Shown piece by piece: positions 31,136-47,300 of a DNA stretch of 64,000 bases (the first letter of the stretch is position 1; every line of letters begins with the position of its first letter). The stretch comes from Portunus trituberculatus. Taxonomy: Eukaryota > Arthropoda > Malacostraca > Decapoda > Portunidae. The DNA is taken from positions 10,686,549 through 10,750,548 of the forward strand of contig NC_059301.1 of the NCBI RefSeq assembly GCF_017591435.1, given 5' to 3'. The translations under genes were made by a program, and so were the position numbers. Under the pieces are notes generated by a model. That model saw only the letters and a program-made list of their open reading frames with translations. It made no database searches and was not told where the DNA came from.

Positions 31136-31430
31136 TGTAATTCACTGTTTGATCTGTTGCAGTCTCTGACGAGACAGCCAGACGTTACCCTACGGAACGA
31201 GCTCAGAGCTCATTATTTCCGATCTTCGGATAGGCCTGAGACCAGGCACACACCACACACCGGGGCAACAAGGTCACAACTCCTCGATTTACATCCCGTA
31301 CCTACTCACTGCTAGGTGAACAGGGGCTACACGTGAAAGGAGACACACCCAAATATCTCCACCCGGCCGGGGAATCGAACCCCGGTCCTCTGGCTTGTGA
31401 AGCCAGCGCTCTAATCACTGAGCTACTGGG

Positions 31431-31433
<3 letters not shown>
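31136..31433 (-). mobile_element. tRNA-derived SINE, complete copy 1 of a near-identical pair
   Basis: On the minus strand the head has A-box-like TAGCTCAGTGATTAGAGCG, anticodon arm CTGGC-TTCACAA-GCCAG (anticodon CAC) and exact B box GGTTCGATTCC. The body has GTGTAGCCCCTG, CGGGATGTAAATCGAGG and GATCGGAAATAATGAGCTC. (TG)n lies on both sides. It is a different subfamily from the copy at 15498, sharing the same body plan. Confidence 0.85.

Positions 31434-31472
<39 letters not shown>
31434..31472. repeat. (GT)n microsatellite
   Basis: Abuts the tRNA head of the SINE on its left. Confidence 0.95.
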
Positions 31473-31473
<1 letters not shown>

Positions 31474-31747
31474 CACTTTACTACTATCTTTCAACACGCC
31501 GTCTAGACCTTTACCTAGAGCGTTTAGAACTCTTAAAACTCTCGATTATATGGTGAAGACGGAGCCTTATTCTCACACACCTCAAATCACACACACCACA
31601 CACCACACACCATGTACCGTCTTACTCCAGGAGGACATGGATTACTCATTCATTAGAGAAAGGTTACACATCATGAACAGGAAGTGGCCCTCAGTCTGCT
31701 AGTAACATAATGAATGACAGGCAAAGATGTTACCAGTAAACTAACTA

Positions 31748-31767
31748 TGTGTGTGTGTGTGTGTGTT
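31748..31767. repeat. Short (GT)n microsatellite
   Basis: Abuts the tail end of the second SINE copy. Confidence 0.9.
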
Positions 31768-32058
31768 TCACTGTTTGATCTGCTGCAGTCTCTGACGAGA
31801 CAGCCAGACGTTACCCTACGGAACGAGCTCAGAGCTCATTATTTCCGATCTTCGGATAGGCCTGAGACCAGGCACACACCACACACCGGGACAACAAGGT
31901 CACAACTCCTCGATTTACATCCCGTACCTACTCACTGCTAGGTGAACAGGGGCTACACGTGAAAGGAGACATAACCAAATATCTCCACCCGGCCGGGGAA
32001 TCGAACCCCGGTCCTCTGGCTTGTGAAGCCAGCGCTCTAACCACTGAGCTACCGGGCG
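31768..32058 (-). mobile_element. tRNA-derived SINE, complete copy 2 of a near-identical pair
   Basis: By eye it differs from 31136-31433 at only about six of 290 positions. Same head (anticodon CAC, B box GGTTCGATTCC), same orientation, again with (GT)n on both sides. Confidence 0.85.
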
Positions 32059-32066
32059 TGTGTGTG

Positions 32067-32108
<42 letters not shown>
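32059..32108. repeat. (GT)n microsatellite
   Basis: Interrupted GT run abutting the SINE head. Confidence 0.9.
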
Positions 32109-32109
<1 letters not shown>

Positions 32110-32131
32110 ATGTGTTATGTTGTTTTCAACA

Positions 32132-32279
32132 GAACGATCAAAACAAACATTTACAAGATAAACACCACAACACTGCCCACACAACCTGCAGCAGCAAAAA
32201 CAGCGTAAACAGCAGCCTCCAGCCGAACAGCATCCGCAGCAACAACAACAACAACATCACGCCCTCCATTACTGGCTGG
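32132..32279 (+). other. Exon-like segment, unrecognised
   Basis: Acceptor-like TTGTTTTCAACAG, 148 bases open in one frame (Asn/Ser/Gln-rich: SNNNNNITPSITGWG), and donor-like GGGGTAAGAAC. In the next frame the CAA/CAG run would give polyglutamine but contains a stop. No neighbouring exon and no family were recognised, so it could be chance. Confidence 0.25.
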
Positions 32280-32489
32280 GGTAAGAACCAGAATCGTGTC
32301 AAATATTTCCCGCCTCTCGTTAATCCCGTGGCCATCCACACGCGCCACTCCCGCCGCCACGCCGCCCTCCAAGCCACTGCAAGCATTTGTGGTCTTCAAA
32401 GTCCGCCGAGTGCACAACCAGCTTTGGGGTGGCATTAATCTCCTGCGGGACGAGAGAGGGAATGCAGGATACACCACTAAAAGCCTGCT

Positions 32490-34440
<1,951 letters not shown>

Positions 34441-34555
34441 TCGGGATTGACTCCACAAATACGGCAAAAGACCGGTCATGCGGCCATAAACCCGCGCGCC
34501 GCAATTATTGAATCGTTCCGTTTGGCTACACCGGCCGACAAAGCCCCTGCGTCTG

Positions 34556-34606
34556 GCGGCGGTGGCGGCGGTGGAAGTGGTGGTGGTGGTGGTGGTGGTG
34601 GTGGTG
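34556..34606. repeat. (GGC)/(GGT)n tract
   Basis: Interrupted GGC/GGT run giving polyglycine on paper. No supporting exon signals. Confidence 0.9.
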
Positions 34607-34732
34607 TGGCTCTTGTTTTTGTTGTGGTGACGGAGGTAGTAGTGTCTGTGGTTGTTTTTATATTATTTTGTGTGCGTAATAGTATGTTCACTGTCGTATT
34701 TTGCAGCATTAGGAAGAAACAAGGAATAGAAG

Positions 34733-34755
34733 TCGTAGTAGTAGTAGTAGTAGTG

Positions 34756-34809
<54 letters not shown>

Positions 34810-34862
34810 ACAGTAACAGTAGTAGTATTAGTAGTAGTAGTAGGAGTAGTAGTAGTAGTAAC

Positions 34863-34924
<62 letters not shown>

Positions 34925-34950
34925 CAGCAGCAACAGTAGCAGCAGCAGCA
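34733..34950. repeat. (GTA)n array, about 220 bp
   Basis: GTA units with AACA, ATTA and GGA interruptions, ending in GCA units. Confidence 0.95.
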
Positions 34951-35429
34951 ACGTTCCCAACAATAAAAGTATACGACAGTTGTTATTGTAGTTATTGCTG
35001 TTTTGGAATATTAGAAATAAAAAGGTGGCTTAGAGGAAGTGAAAAAAAAAAAAAAATACCAGGAGAAACATGACAAAGATAGCTGTAGTGATAAGAAGGG
35101 AGGGGGCAACAGGAAGGCTGACGGTGGAGGCGATGTTTGTGTATGCACCATCCCACTAAAAAAATATCTAGAATCCCTGCGAAGCTCAATAGAAAAGGAT
35201 GAAGTATTTCCAGCTCTGTGATGGTGAGGCACGGTTATTCCCCTTGGACACTCTCCCCCACCCCTTGCGACATATTCTCCCCCAGACATTTTCTCCTGTG
35301 AACATGTTTCCTTTAAATATTTTCCCTTGCGGACATTTTTTCCTTATGGACCCCTCGGCATACACTGGTCAAGGCACTGCTGATACGGTCCAAGAGGCTC
35401 CCCATTTGGCACAGTTGGAGCGAGGCAAG

Positions 35430-35830
35430 CACTGGGAGAGATGTGGGAGGAAGAGAGGCAAAGCGCGGCACGGTAAGGGAAGGGACGAAGGGAGAGGAGA
35501 GGTAAGGGGTGAGAACTATGGGAATAGAAGGATGGGTGAAGGAAAAAGGCAAATTTTCAAGGGAAGGAGTAAAAGATGAGAAATCCAGGGATGAAGGGTG
35601 AGGACAGGGTGAAGGTTAGGATGAAGAGTGGGGAGTGAGAGGGAGGGGTGAAAGGTTAGTACAATGAGGAGGGGGGGTGAGGAATAAGGTTAGGGTGAGA
35701 GGCGTGGAGGGGAGGAGCGGTGACGGAGGAGTGAAAAGTTAGTGCAGTGAGGACGAGGGGTGAGGGAGACCAAAAGTTAGGATTTGGTGTGAGGAGGAGG
35801 AGGAGGAGGAGGAGGAGGAGGAGGAGGGAG
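35430..35830. repeat. Purine-rich block ending in (GGA)n
   Basis: About 400 bases of G/A-biased plus strand built from GGTGAGG and GGGAGGG-like units, ending with a pure GGA run at about 35797-35827. Confidence 0.7.
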
Positions 35831-35859
35831 TAAACGGTTAGCACAGTGAAGCCCGACAA

Positions 35860-36180
35860 CACCATAAAAATGCTGAGGGATTGGTATGAAGTGGGAGGAA
35901 AGGACACGCAGCGCATCCCGGCGTCAACACCAGCAGCATCACCTCCATTACCGCGCCTCGCCGTGCCCGCTAAACCACGATCCGCGCTGCCTCGTCGCGT
36001 AAAAGCAGATTTAATTCTGAAGTGTTTTTCGAGCTTCAGGGCAGGTGGAATCGCGGCAGTGGGATTTGTGTCGTGGGCCCAAAAAAGCGCTCTTGTTAGT
36101 CTAAATGGCTCAGCGACAAACGCCGCCAAAGTGGAGTGTTAAGCCATTTTTTATTATCCTATCTGTAATTTACCAACAAT
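35860..36180. other. Complex GC-balanced island, no gene recognised
   Basis: Non-repetitive sequence between simple repeats. The minus-strand frame over it has no domain and runs into low-complexity tails. Possibly regulatory; nothing conclusive. Confidence 0.3.
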
Positions 36181-36233
36181 ATGCAATCGGTTTTGTATTA
36201 TACTGCACAGCTGCTTCTCTTGTGAGCCTCTGT

Positions 36234-36366
36234 GGTGGTGGTAGTAGTGGTGGTGGTGGTGGATGCACGTGTGTTAATAATATTGGTTAAAATACAGGGT
36301 GGTTATATAGTAGTGGTATCAAAGATGGTTATGGTGGTGGTGGTGGTGGTGGTGGTAGTGGTGGTT
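36234..36366. repeat. (GGT)n / (GTG)n tracts
   Basis: Two short GGT runs at about 36234-36262 and 36331-36366. Confidence 0.85.
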
Positions 36367-36679
36367 GATTAAGGGGTGTGGATGTATGACAGTAATGGTG
36401 GCGACTAGTGAGAATGTAAGTGGTTGTATATGTAGTACAAATGGTGGTGGAGCTTGATGGAGTGGTTATGACGGTGGTGACATGGTAGTAATAGTGTGCT
36501 TGGTCAAGATTATAAAAACTCAACTAGTGATGTTATACTTAGAAACTTTACATAATTTAGTCCAGCATTCTATTTTTTCCACACCCGCTTTCTAACAGAC
36601 CACAAACAAAAGAGAACCTGGGAAGTTAATTGAATACTAATGCGTTTACAACAAAAAAATATGGTGGTAAAAAAGGTGT

Positions 36680-37020
36680 GGGCGTGCGAGGGTCAATAAC
36701 TCTCGGGCCACGACTCCAAGCCATCAAAACTCGCGGCGTCATCAGCAGCAGGTTTTTATGGCAGATCTATATACCGCTAGTAATCTGCTCGTGCGGGATT
36801 ACGATCCTCTAAAACCTTCATTGAATTCATAATGCCTCCTTCAGGAACAGAAACTCTCTGGTGTGGCTCGTTCCTGCGTGTGGAAGGGCGGCAACAATGG
36901 CCCGGCTCACCCAGGGCTCATGGTAACGGCGGAGGACGACTCACAAGTACCTAACCCGCCAGCCTCGATAGTGGGCACCGGGAACCCTCTGGTGATGACG
37001 GGAGGAGGGCTGGGGGACGA
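36680..37020. other. Complex GC-balanced island, no gene recognised
   Basis: Unique sequence containing GGTTTTTATGGCAG and similar AT-cored words in a GC-rich setting. No splice-bounded coding exon was found. Confidence 0.3.
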
Positions 37021-37539
37021 CACTTGAGGCAAAGATTAAGCAGCTTTTGTGTCGTTTTGTTTGTGTTGTATGCATTTATATGTACTTGTATTGAAGGTGT
37101 ACGTGTATTTCTATGCGTGAAATATGTTTTACACTTATTTGATGGGCACCGAGATCACACTGGGTGAAACAGAGAAGTTGAGAAAAAAATTGACCAACTG
37201 GATTTGATTTCGTCACTTACTTATTTACACTGTTTAAGGAGTTTTAACAATACGTACTTTAAATTTTTAAATCGTGTAAGTCTCCCCACTTTCTTTCCTC
37301 TGTTAGCAAAATTCCCACTGTTAGGAAAAAAAATATATATGTTTAAGAGAAAGAGATATCATGTTCGCCTATTCGCACCGCGGCTCCCACGCCTCACTGC
37401 CTCCTCTCTGGACACGTCTGCAGTAGTGTTCCTTCTTTTTTACCACCCTCCTGGCAGACCACGCTGGAGACCACCATGCCTCACAGATTACAGGATTCGG
37501 CCAGGCGAGGGGCACACACTGTCTTAGAGACCGGCAGGA

Positions 37540-37578
37540 AGAAGGAAGGAAGGAAGGAAGGAAGGAAGGAAGGAAGGA

Positions 37579-37655
<77 letters not shown>
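37540..37655. repeat. (GAAG)n-(GA)n microsatellite
   Basis: About ten AAGG units run directly into GA. Confidence 0.95.
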
Positions 37656-39202
37656 GGCCGCCATGATTTACACCACCTCGGCAAGCTAAGTAATCTCACG
37701 ATGCCTGCGTGGTTATCTACTTCACCCACCTTCCTCGTGGCTTCACCCCAGGAATGATATTCACCTCCACGGCCGTAAATAAACCCAGATATACTACAGC
37801 ATGAACGGCGACGGGGAAGTGAGGACGGGCGGGAGGGGGAGAGGATGTTACGCTGAGGAGAAATATGTCCGGCCACACACACAAAGGCAGCGTGGGAGGA
37901 GTCATCGCCCTGCAGAGTAACGACAGCATAATTTTGACAAAGAAGTGAATTAGCATACGTAAGACCCCCCTCGCCGCCGACCCCCCGCAGCCCTCACGAT
38001 CCTCGCCTCTCTCCTGACGGGCATTTGCATTGGAGATCAGCGGTGGGAGGCTGCCGCGCGCGCCGCCTCAGATCCTTGGCGGTAATGGATATGCCGTCCT
38101 CCTGATTTCTCGCCCCGTGATGCTGCTTACTGTCACCAGATTAACTTTTTGCCTGCAGGAGCGAGAGAAGGAGAGACGTGAAGCGTCGTTTGAGCTTTGA
38201 AGTGTAAAAGAACCTTATTTCTTCATTATGGAAATATATGCTTCGCTGTAACCATTCTCGATATAGTGAAGTATTATTATTGATTCTTGGCTTCATCTTT
38301 CCTTGACATATTTCTTTAGCAATGGTGTGATTTGTTGGTATCTACATTGTGAGCAAATTGTTGAATACATAGAGGCTTCATGTATTTTTGCATATACTAA
38401 GACTGTCGATTACTCTTCATTCATTTTGACATTCACGGTATAATGTATAAAACGTTGACTTGTCATTTACTTAGTGTAGTTTATTACTTCCACGGAGGGA
38501 CAAGAAAGTGATATAACCTTTTCATCCTCTCAGTACTTTTATTTTCATTTCTACACGTAGGAATTGCCTTCATATGAGAAAGAAAAAAAAGTTCACCGGT
38601 GCACACTCTCGTCTCTTGTAGCATCCTCGTTTTCTTCCAACATCATCACATTTTCTCTCATCTTTTCATAATCCCCTCGCAGATCATTTTCACAGTAGTC
38701 TTAAGGTTCGCGTCTTTATCACCGCGTTCTAACACCACTAACACCTTCGTCCCCAGCTCTCAAAGCTACTTTCTTCACTTCCCACTAGCACCTTGCTCTC
38801 ACTTCGTTATCAAATTCCTCCTTTCTTCAACCATCTATTTCATTTCCTCCCTTCTGCTTTTTATCCCTTGCTCCATCTTCCTTCGTACAGCCATATTCTT
38901 CATTCCCTCTTTTCGGTCTCCTCTTCGTCTTCCCTTCCCTTCCCACGTCGTGAGCCAAGGAGAAACGGTCATTTTGCCTCGAGATAAAGCGTCTGAGTGT
39001 GTCGGAGTGACCGGCCACACTGTCTCCCGGCCCGCCCACCCTCGTCCTGCCCTCCTCGGCGCGGGCGGTGTAAGCGTTTTAATAATCAGCGCCACCATAG
39101 GGCCGGAGACTGCCAGTAAATCACGTCGACAGGGAGGGCTTGGGGAAAAGACTCTCAGCCTCGCTTCTTCCTCGCTACGTACTCAGAGAAGCTTCAAAAG
39201 AG

Positions 39203-39205
<3 letters not shown>
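37656..39205. other. No gene established
   Basis: GC-rich islands at 37960-38200 and 38960-39140 separated by AT-rich sequence. The long plus-strand frame at 38599-39285 is low-complexity, runs into (CV)n and has no domain. Confidence 0.5.

Positions 39206-39206
<1 letters not shown>

Positions 39207-39272
<66 letters not shown>
39207..39272. repeat. (TG)n microsatellite
   Basis: Pure TG run. Confidence 0.95.
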
Positions 39273-39273
<1 letters not shown>

Positions 39274-39976
39274 TTACTGATATAACCTACGTAATGGAAA
39301 AACTCAATAACCTACACTGAAATGGCAAATGAAGTCATGTTAGAGTGCCTAAACAACAAATACAATTTATATCTAGTACGAAATACAATGCATGAAGACA
39401 ACGCTAGGTGTGTCTTTTAGTTTTCTAAGGAGTAGGTTTGTTCGTTACACAAAAGACAGTCACTAGCCCTGAATGAATAGTTTAGCAAGACTTAAGCTAC
39501 AGAACTGTGGTATTAGTATTTATGAAGCTGCATTTTGAACAGGTGGTTAGCGGGGAGGCTGCGTGGCCGAGGGCGTGTGGCTTTGGCTGTGGCTGTGGCT
39601 GCCTGACGTGAGGAACCTTCCTGGAGAATAATTAACCGGTAAAATAGGGTTAGCTGATCGTCGTCGGGAGTAAGAGGCTGGAGGGACTTATCTTGATACA
39701 GGAATATTAACTTGGTTGAACACGATGCGCCAGGAAACTGTAAATGGAGAACATACTTTTATCTATATCGCAAACATGTTACTCACACCCTCACTGTTTG
39801 TATACATTAATGACATGTGTTGATTAACGTATTGATGTATTAATCATAATAAATCCAACGGAAATACCGTGACTGGTGGGCCAATTAAGCTTTACCAGTG
39901 CTGTTGTTTTCTCTCAAAACTTCAACATTAACGACAGATGCGAGTCAGACTAATACCTGCCCCACCACCCACCCAC

Positions 39977-40007
<31 letters not shown>

Positions 40008-40442
40008 AATTCCGTACAGAATCCACAAGTGTTTATTCACCTCCCTGCCTCACGTAAGTAAGGATGCAGCAACTAACAGAACGAAGCGAGTCAGACAAAA
40101 TGAGTAAGCCAACATAAAAGCAAGTCAGTAAAGAACAAGTCAAACACATGGACACGCGTAAGAGCTTCCCACATAACATAAATCGCAGCGACAAGAAGCA
40201 CCCAAACACGCAGGGAGCGGCAGCCTCGGCGGTCAGCGAGGGGAGGTGGCCAGCCAGCGTGGCCTCGGGCAAGACTGACAAACAGGCAGCGTCAGGATTT
40301 GCAGCCACGCGTCCCTGATTGCGGGGTGCAGGCGGGGTCGGTACCGAGGCTTGGGTGGAAGGGGTTGCCGGCAGGGAATACTGATGCTGAGGCCCTGTTA
40401 CCACACCTCACCTTGCCTGGTCACCTCTGGCAGGTAATGCTC

Positions 40443-40496
<54 letters not shown>
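40443..40496. repeat. (TG)n microsatellite
   Basis: Pure TG run; a (CTGA)n run of about six units follows at 40548-40571. Confidence 0.95.
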
Positions 40497-40498
<2 letters not shown>

Positions 40499-41129
40499 GA
40501 TACCCGCAGTGCAAGCCCCACGGCAGCCTCCTCATGCTCGTACTTCAAATGACTGACTGACTGACTGACTGAATGCAAACGAGAAAACAAAGTCATTAAA
40601 GTTCCTTAAAGAAAACTGGTACAGGACACCGAGCACAAACCAAAACCGAATCATTCTTTTTGTCACGCTGGAAAGCACACAGTTCATTAAGAAAAACTAT
40701 ATTTGTGCAGAAACATGAAGAATTAAACATGAAAAAATAATCATATTAGAAAAAACTAGTTTGTAGTCACTGCTATAATGAATAAAGACTTACAGGTTTA
40801 GTCTTGGAAAGACACACTATTCACGCTTCACCGAACCATCGAACATCGCACATCCCTCACAGCGCACGCCATGCACACCACACCAGATACTCTTGAAGCA
40901 CCAGCACACTACACTGTTAAAGCAGCCATATGTAAAAAGCACAGTAAAAGCACATAGTTCATAACTCACCACATACAGTAAAGGACATAATGCACACATA
41001 TACTGTACACCACAAATATATATAAAAAGTACATCACGCACATCACGCACCACATATAGGCACACATTATTCAGCGTCTCACACCACACTGCATCCAGAC
41101 GTCCCACAAATTTAAAATTCCAGTGGCTG

Positions 41130-41530
41130 GCGTGCAGGTCAGAGGCCGCAAAACCAGCTCCACCAAGTTTGACCCAACTGGTAAAGGCAGAAATATATTT
41201 GCCTGCCGGGGAAGTAGGGACGCAGCCTCACGCCTCCTGACGGTCGCCAAAATTCAGGTCTCGACTCCGGCTCGTAAATGCAACCTTTAACGAGATACAG
41301 GAAAACCTTTAACGCGGGCGATGCCTCCTGCAACACGAGGCTTATTCTCTCGCCCTGACCCGCACAGGCGAATGCTAAACAGCGCGGGAGTGTTCTCATT
41401 CCGGAGCGATTTCGAATAAAGCCGAACTCTCTATCTGACTGGGAAACTCCACGAGATTGTGGTCTGATGCCTCCCAGATTTGCATGCATGAGGACGGTGG
41501 TGGTGGTGGTGGTGGTGGTGGTGGTGGTGG
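41130..41530. other. Complex island ending in (GGT)n
   Basis: Unique GC-balanced sequence (41130-41490) containing AACCTTTAACG twice and an ATTTGCAT octamer at about 41477, then a GGT run at 41493-41531. No exon recognised. Confidence 0.3.
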
Positions 41531-41810
41531 CCAGGGATGGAGAGAGGGGAAAGGAGGAAAGAGAGAAGAGAGATAGAGAGAGGAAAAGAAGGTACAGAAG
41601 GATAAGAGAAAGAAGAGAAGAAAGAAAGAAAGGATAAGAGCTTAGGAGAAACAAAAGGGAACCAAGGGAATGATAAGAGAAAAGGATAGGAAGCAGAACG
41701 AGAAAGAGGGTAAGAGAGACGAAGAGGGAAAAACAATATTGGAGGAAAGAGAACAACACGCTAAATGAACACAAGAACAAAGAGAGAGAGAAAAAAAAAA
41801 ACAGGAAATG
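41531..41810. repeat. Purine-rich (GA/GAA) degenerate block
   Basis: About 270 bases with almost no pyrimidines on the plus strand. The minus-strand frames through it are low-complexity. Confidence 0.7.
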
Positions 41811-42358
41811 GACTAAAAACAGATTTGCAAAAGTTTACTTCTCAAAATCATCACCTTTATATTCATCCATCAACACCAGCAATTGTCCCCTATAAATCCC
41901 TCTTTTATTATACTTATCTTGAATCCATTTACTTTCTCCTTTCCCATCGTCCCCAACCCCCCCAACACCCATCCTTTTCTCCCTCTCCCTTCTGTCTCTT
42001 CTCATCCATCGTATCCCAGTACTCCTTCCTTCCCAGCCTCCTTCCTCACACGATCCCTTTCCCGCTAGTTCTCCCTCCCGTACTCGCTTGCCTTCCCTGC
42101 CTTCCCTTGCCTTGCCTTGCCTTGCCTTGTGTTGCCTTGCCTTTGCTGCCGCCCGCTCACACCGCCCTCCAGTCACTGCATTACAACACACCAATATATC
42201 TGAGCGCCTCCTGTTGTGGCCAGCCGGGCGGGAGAAAGCCTTGCGCGAGCCCATGTTTGTGGGGACAATAAATGCGAAGTGTAAGCATGGTACACAAATT
42301 CACATATTGTTTGGTTATTCATGTCGGACTGTTTTGCGACGGGGAAGGGAAAGGGGGA

Positions 42359-43545
<1,187 letters not shown>

Positions 43546-43983
43546 CTAAAAAATAATTGAAAACAAACACCAATAACAAAAGCAACAAATTCAGGTACGT
43601 AAAATTTGCAATAACAACAACAACAAAAAGAAGGATTGAAGATAGAAAGAAAATGGAGAAAAAGAAAAGTGAGAATATAAAACTACATAAAGAAGAAAAA
43701 TTGAAAGAATGTAAAGAAGGAACAATGAAAATATGAAAGAATAGGAGCAATGCTGAAGAAAGAAAAATACTTAAAGAAAAAGATAAACATGAAGGATGAG
43801 AATTAAAAAACACTAGTAAAAAAAAAAAAAAAAAAAAAAAAGGGGTCTTGCTGTACTTAAGGATGTGTAAATTTAGTTGCATTGTATTCAGTGACTCGAA
43901 CACAAACGAAACTCACTAAGACGTACCTGGACTGAAGCTTTCCTTTACGTGTTCACAGTCAGACTTTTTGAATGTTTTTAGCC

Positions 43984-44164
43984 TTAGCTCCTTCAGTACT
44001 GGGATGCATTGTTACCATGAGTTTTGACGATTTGATTAACATTAGAAAAGGTCTCTCGAGGTCAGAAGATTAATGGCCAGAGTCTTCACTATTCTGATCT
44101 GTACAAAATCGCCAAATATTAAGCAAAAATTAATATAAAAATGCGTCATGGTACTGAAGGGTTG
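43984..44164 (+). mobile_element. MITE copy G
   Basis: Starts CTCCTTCAGTACTGGGATGC and ends ATGCGTCATGGTACTGAAGG, with the family core GATTAATGGCCAGAGTCTTC. An internal stretch is deleted compared with copy A. Confidence 0.75.
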
Positions 44165-44339
44165 ATATTTGTATAAATCTGAAGGCAGTATAGATTTTCC
44201 ATGGCCGTGTGGTGAAATGATAACGCTGAAGGAGAAGAACTGGAAGATGCTGAGACGGTGATGAAGCAAATGAATAAATGAATAAATAAGTACATGAATA
44301 AACAAATGAATACGCGAAGGAAGTGGGACGAGACGCACG

Positions 44340-47300
44340 ATTGTAATTCTATCTCAATTTTTCCCTTTCCTTCTTTTCAATTCCCGAGTTTTTCAAATAT
44401 TCAGCCATTATGAATTTCTAACAACTTCAATCTTCTTGAGCAGCATCGGTGGTGCATACGCAGTCCCTGTTCCTGCCAGACAAGCCTCCTTCTTCACCCC
44501 ACACTAAACCTCATTTTTTCCCCTTCATTTTCTTCCATTTTCTCCTACCCTTTCTCTCCTTCACTCTCCTCCTCCTCGTCCTTCTCCCGTCTTCCACCTC
44601 CTCGCTCTCTTCCTCCTCATTCTCCGTCCTCTCATGAATAAATCGACAATAAACTGAGCCAAATCGTTGCCTAAATGATCCATGGCTTTCCCTGCTGATC
44701 TGCAATTCATGACATATTCTCAGTAAGCCGCTATAATTCGATATGTATGTGGCGCGAGACTGAGCAGACCCATGCCTCCCTATTATGTCACTTTTACCCA
44801 TAACCACAACCACGAGAGGGACGCTGGGACGCGGGGAAGGACTGTGCTGGATGGATCTAAATGCGCTGTAAAGAGAGATACGTCCAGCAAGAATGTGTGT
44901 ACAGTAAGGAAGATGGAGAGGAGGGAGATGTGAGGCTGAAGGTTGTGAAGGAGTGAAGAAGGGATGTGGGGTAAAAGAAAATAAGCAGAAGGGATGATGC
45001 TGTGAAGTGTGTGGCGTGGATGAAGATTGTGGAGGGAAGAAGTGATGAAGAAGGGATGCTGAGTACAGGGGACAATAAGGGATAGAGGGGATGATGCTCA
45101 AATATGTGGTGGAGAAGGTTTGAAGTGAAAAAAGGGAAGAAGACATGGACGATAGGACGAGAATGGACGATGCTCTGGCGTGTGGTGGGGATGAAGGTTT
45201 GGAGGGAAGAAGTGATGGAGAAGGGATGATGAGTGGACTGGAGTGTAAGGCTGATGGGGGAGTGCTGTGAAGTGTGCTGTGAGGGGCGCTATTAGGGTGC
45301 TGTGATGGGAGGTACCGGGGGTGCTGCCTGCCGGGTTTATAGCGCTCGTCCTGCTTAATATGTGCTGAGACGGGCACCATTGTTTTCCTTTTCTTTACTT
45401 CCCTCCTTCTTCCTCTTTTCCTACACTGTGGACGGAGTAACGACTCGTGACTGATTGAAATAACGATGATGAGCCGTGAATATATTGACTACTTTGGTGC
45501 CATTGTACATCACTCTGTGCGACATCGAATGGCTGAAAAATGAAGCTTGCATGACTCACAAAAAAGGAGTCTACAAAACAATGAGCGGGAGCAGAGTTTA
45601 ATAACAAAAAAATGAAAAAAAAAAGATCCTGAAAGAGAGTGATAGTATTGATGAATGGAGGAACAGAATTATGAAATGCAGAAAAATTTGATAGACACTA
45701 GTCACTCTAAGAATTATGTCACCAGTTAATGAATGTAAGGAGTGACAACAGACGAAATATTCTTTGTCCATAAGGATACGAAGCGACGTTTATTAATCTG
45801 AAATGTTTTCTCTAATCAAAACTAATTCCAGAGGGCACAGTGAAGATTAGCCAGGCTCTCATTAGTTTCGTTCCTATTGTTGACACATAATCTTTGTTTA
45901 ACTATCACTAGAACACTGACAGCCTGCGAATAAGGATGAAAACAACACGTTGAAACGTTTGAGGATACAGTTTGGGGGTAAAGGGTGTTATTTGTGGGTG
46001 TTTTGAAAGACGCTGGGAAGGAGGATCACAACAGATTAATCCAATTACGTTTGGCAATGCATACACAAGGAGAGCAGAGCGACCATCTGATTCATAGAGC
46101 AACACAATAGTGCTACTGCTTCATAATAAAAAGAAGCTTAAAAATAATCATAACTTGCTATCAGCATCCATTAAGCGGACAAAATCTTCAACATTGTTAC
46201 TAACTCATCATCATTACTGGAGTTTAATCAACCAAGAGAGAGGATTTTCAAGGGGTAGTCAACTATGAATTATTTACATACTGAATATAGCACACACTTC
46301 AGCTTGGTCTGGCTTTCGTTAATCACATGCAAGCATTTCACCAGGCTGAAAATAATAGACATGAAATCAGTTAAGCCAGCTTAGGAACAAAGCTCGAGAG
46401 GCGAGACTGAGGTGACGTGGCCGGCCATGCGCAGAGGAGAAATGAAGAGATGGACCCATGAGGCAGGGGGCAGAGAGAAGACCAGAGAGAAAGTTCATGT
46501 CAAGTTTTATCGAGCTATCAGATGATGATTAGGAAAACTGAACCTACCATTGAGTTTCAAAGACATTGCTACATCTAGAGTATAAATTGGGTACAGGAGA
46601 CTATGTAAGAAATAATAATAAGATACAATTTCCTAAAACTATCTCATATAGAAATCTTGTTTTATTTGGATAAAATCGGTGAGGTTGGCACTTTTTCAGT
46701 CTTTTCCGCAGATACTAATTACAACGTAGTAGTATGAGTAAGATCTGCAGATATAGTCACCAAAAATCAAGGAAACTGTGTGAGTTGCAGCAAATCATCA
46801 CATTTCATTGGAAAATTCTGATTCTTTAATTTAGTCCTGTAATCGCTTGCACAGTTTTTTCATCATTTTTTTGTACCATCGTCTCTTAAATAGTTCCTTA
46901 ACCTACAACAACCCAAATTAACCTCCTGCATTTTCCTTCTGTGTCTATGTAAACATTTCTTTTTCATTTGATAAGGAACATCAGTAGAGAACGAACATTG
47001 GTGATAAATTTCTTGAAAGTTGAAGCACAAAGCAATGCCGTCATATTTGAAAAAGCAATCCTTGTGGAAGCCGAATATAAAACTGAACTAAAAAAGAAGT
47101 GAAGATCGTGAAAACCAGCAGAGGCAGTGAAGCATCTGGCGGACAAAGCCTCACGGAGACATTCCCATCCAGCAATCTTGTAAGACAGGGTTTATGACCA
47201 GCACGTGCCTTCCGCCGTGACCTCTGGATTGGAAGCGTGACCCAGCAAGAGCAGCAGCGAGCAGTCTTGATAACTTATGAGATGGAAAGGAATCAATGAG

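Noticed and set aside
31360..31433. Possible functional tRNA gene on the minus strand
   Set aside because: The same head occurs with the same 3' body 630 bases away, so it is a SINE head.
38599..39285. 228-residue plus-strand frame
   Set aside because: Low-complexity start and a (CV)n end from a TG tract; no domain or splice signals.
41139..41780. 213-residue minus-strand frame
   Set aside because: The N-terminal half is translation of a purine-rich block and (GGT)n. The remainder has no recognised domain.
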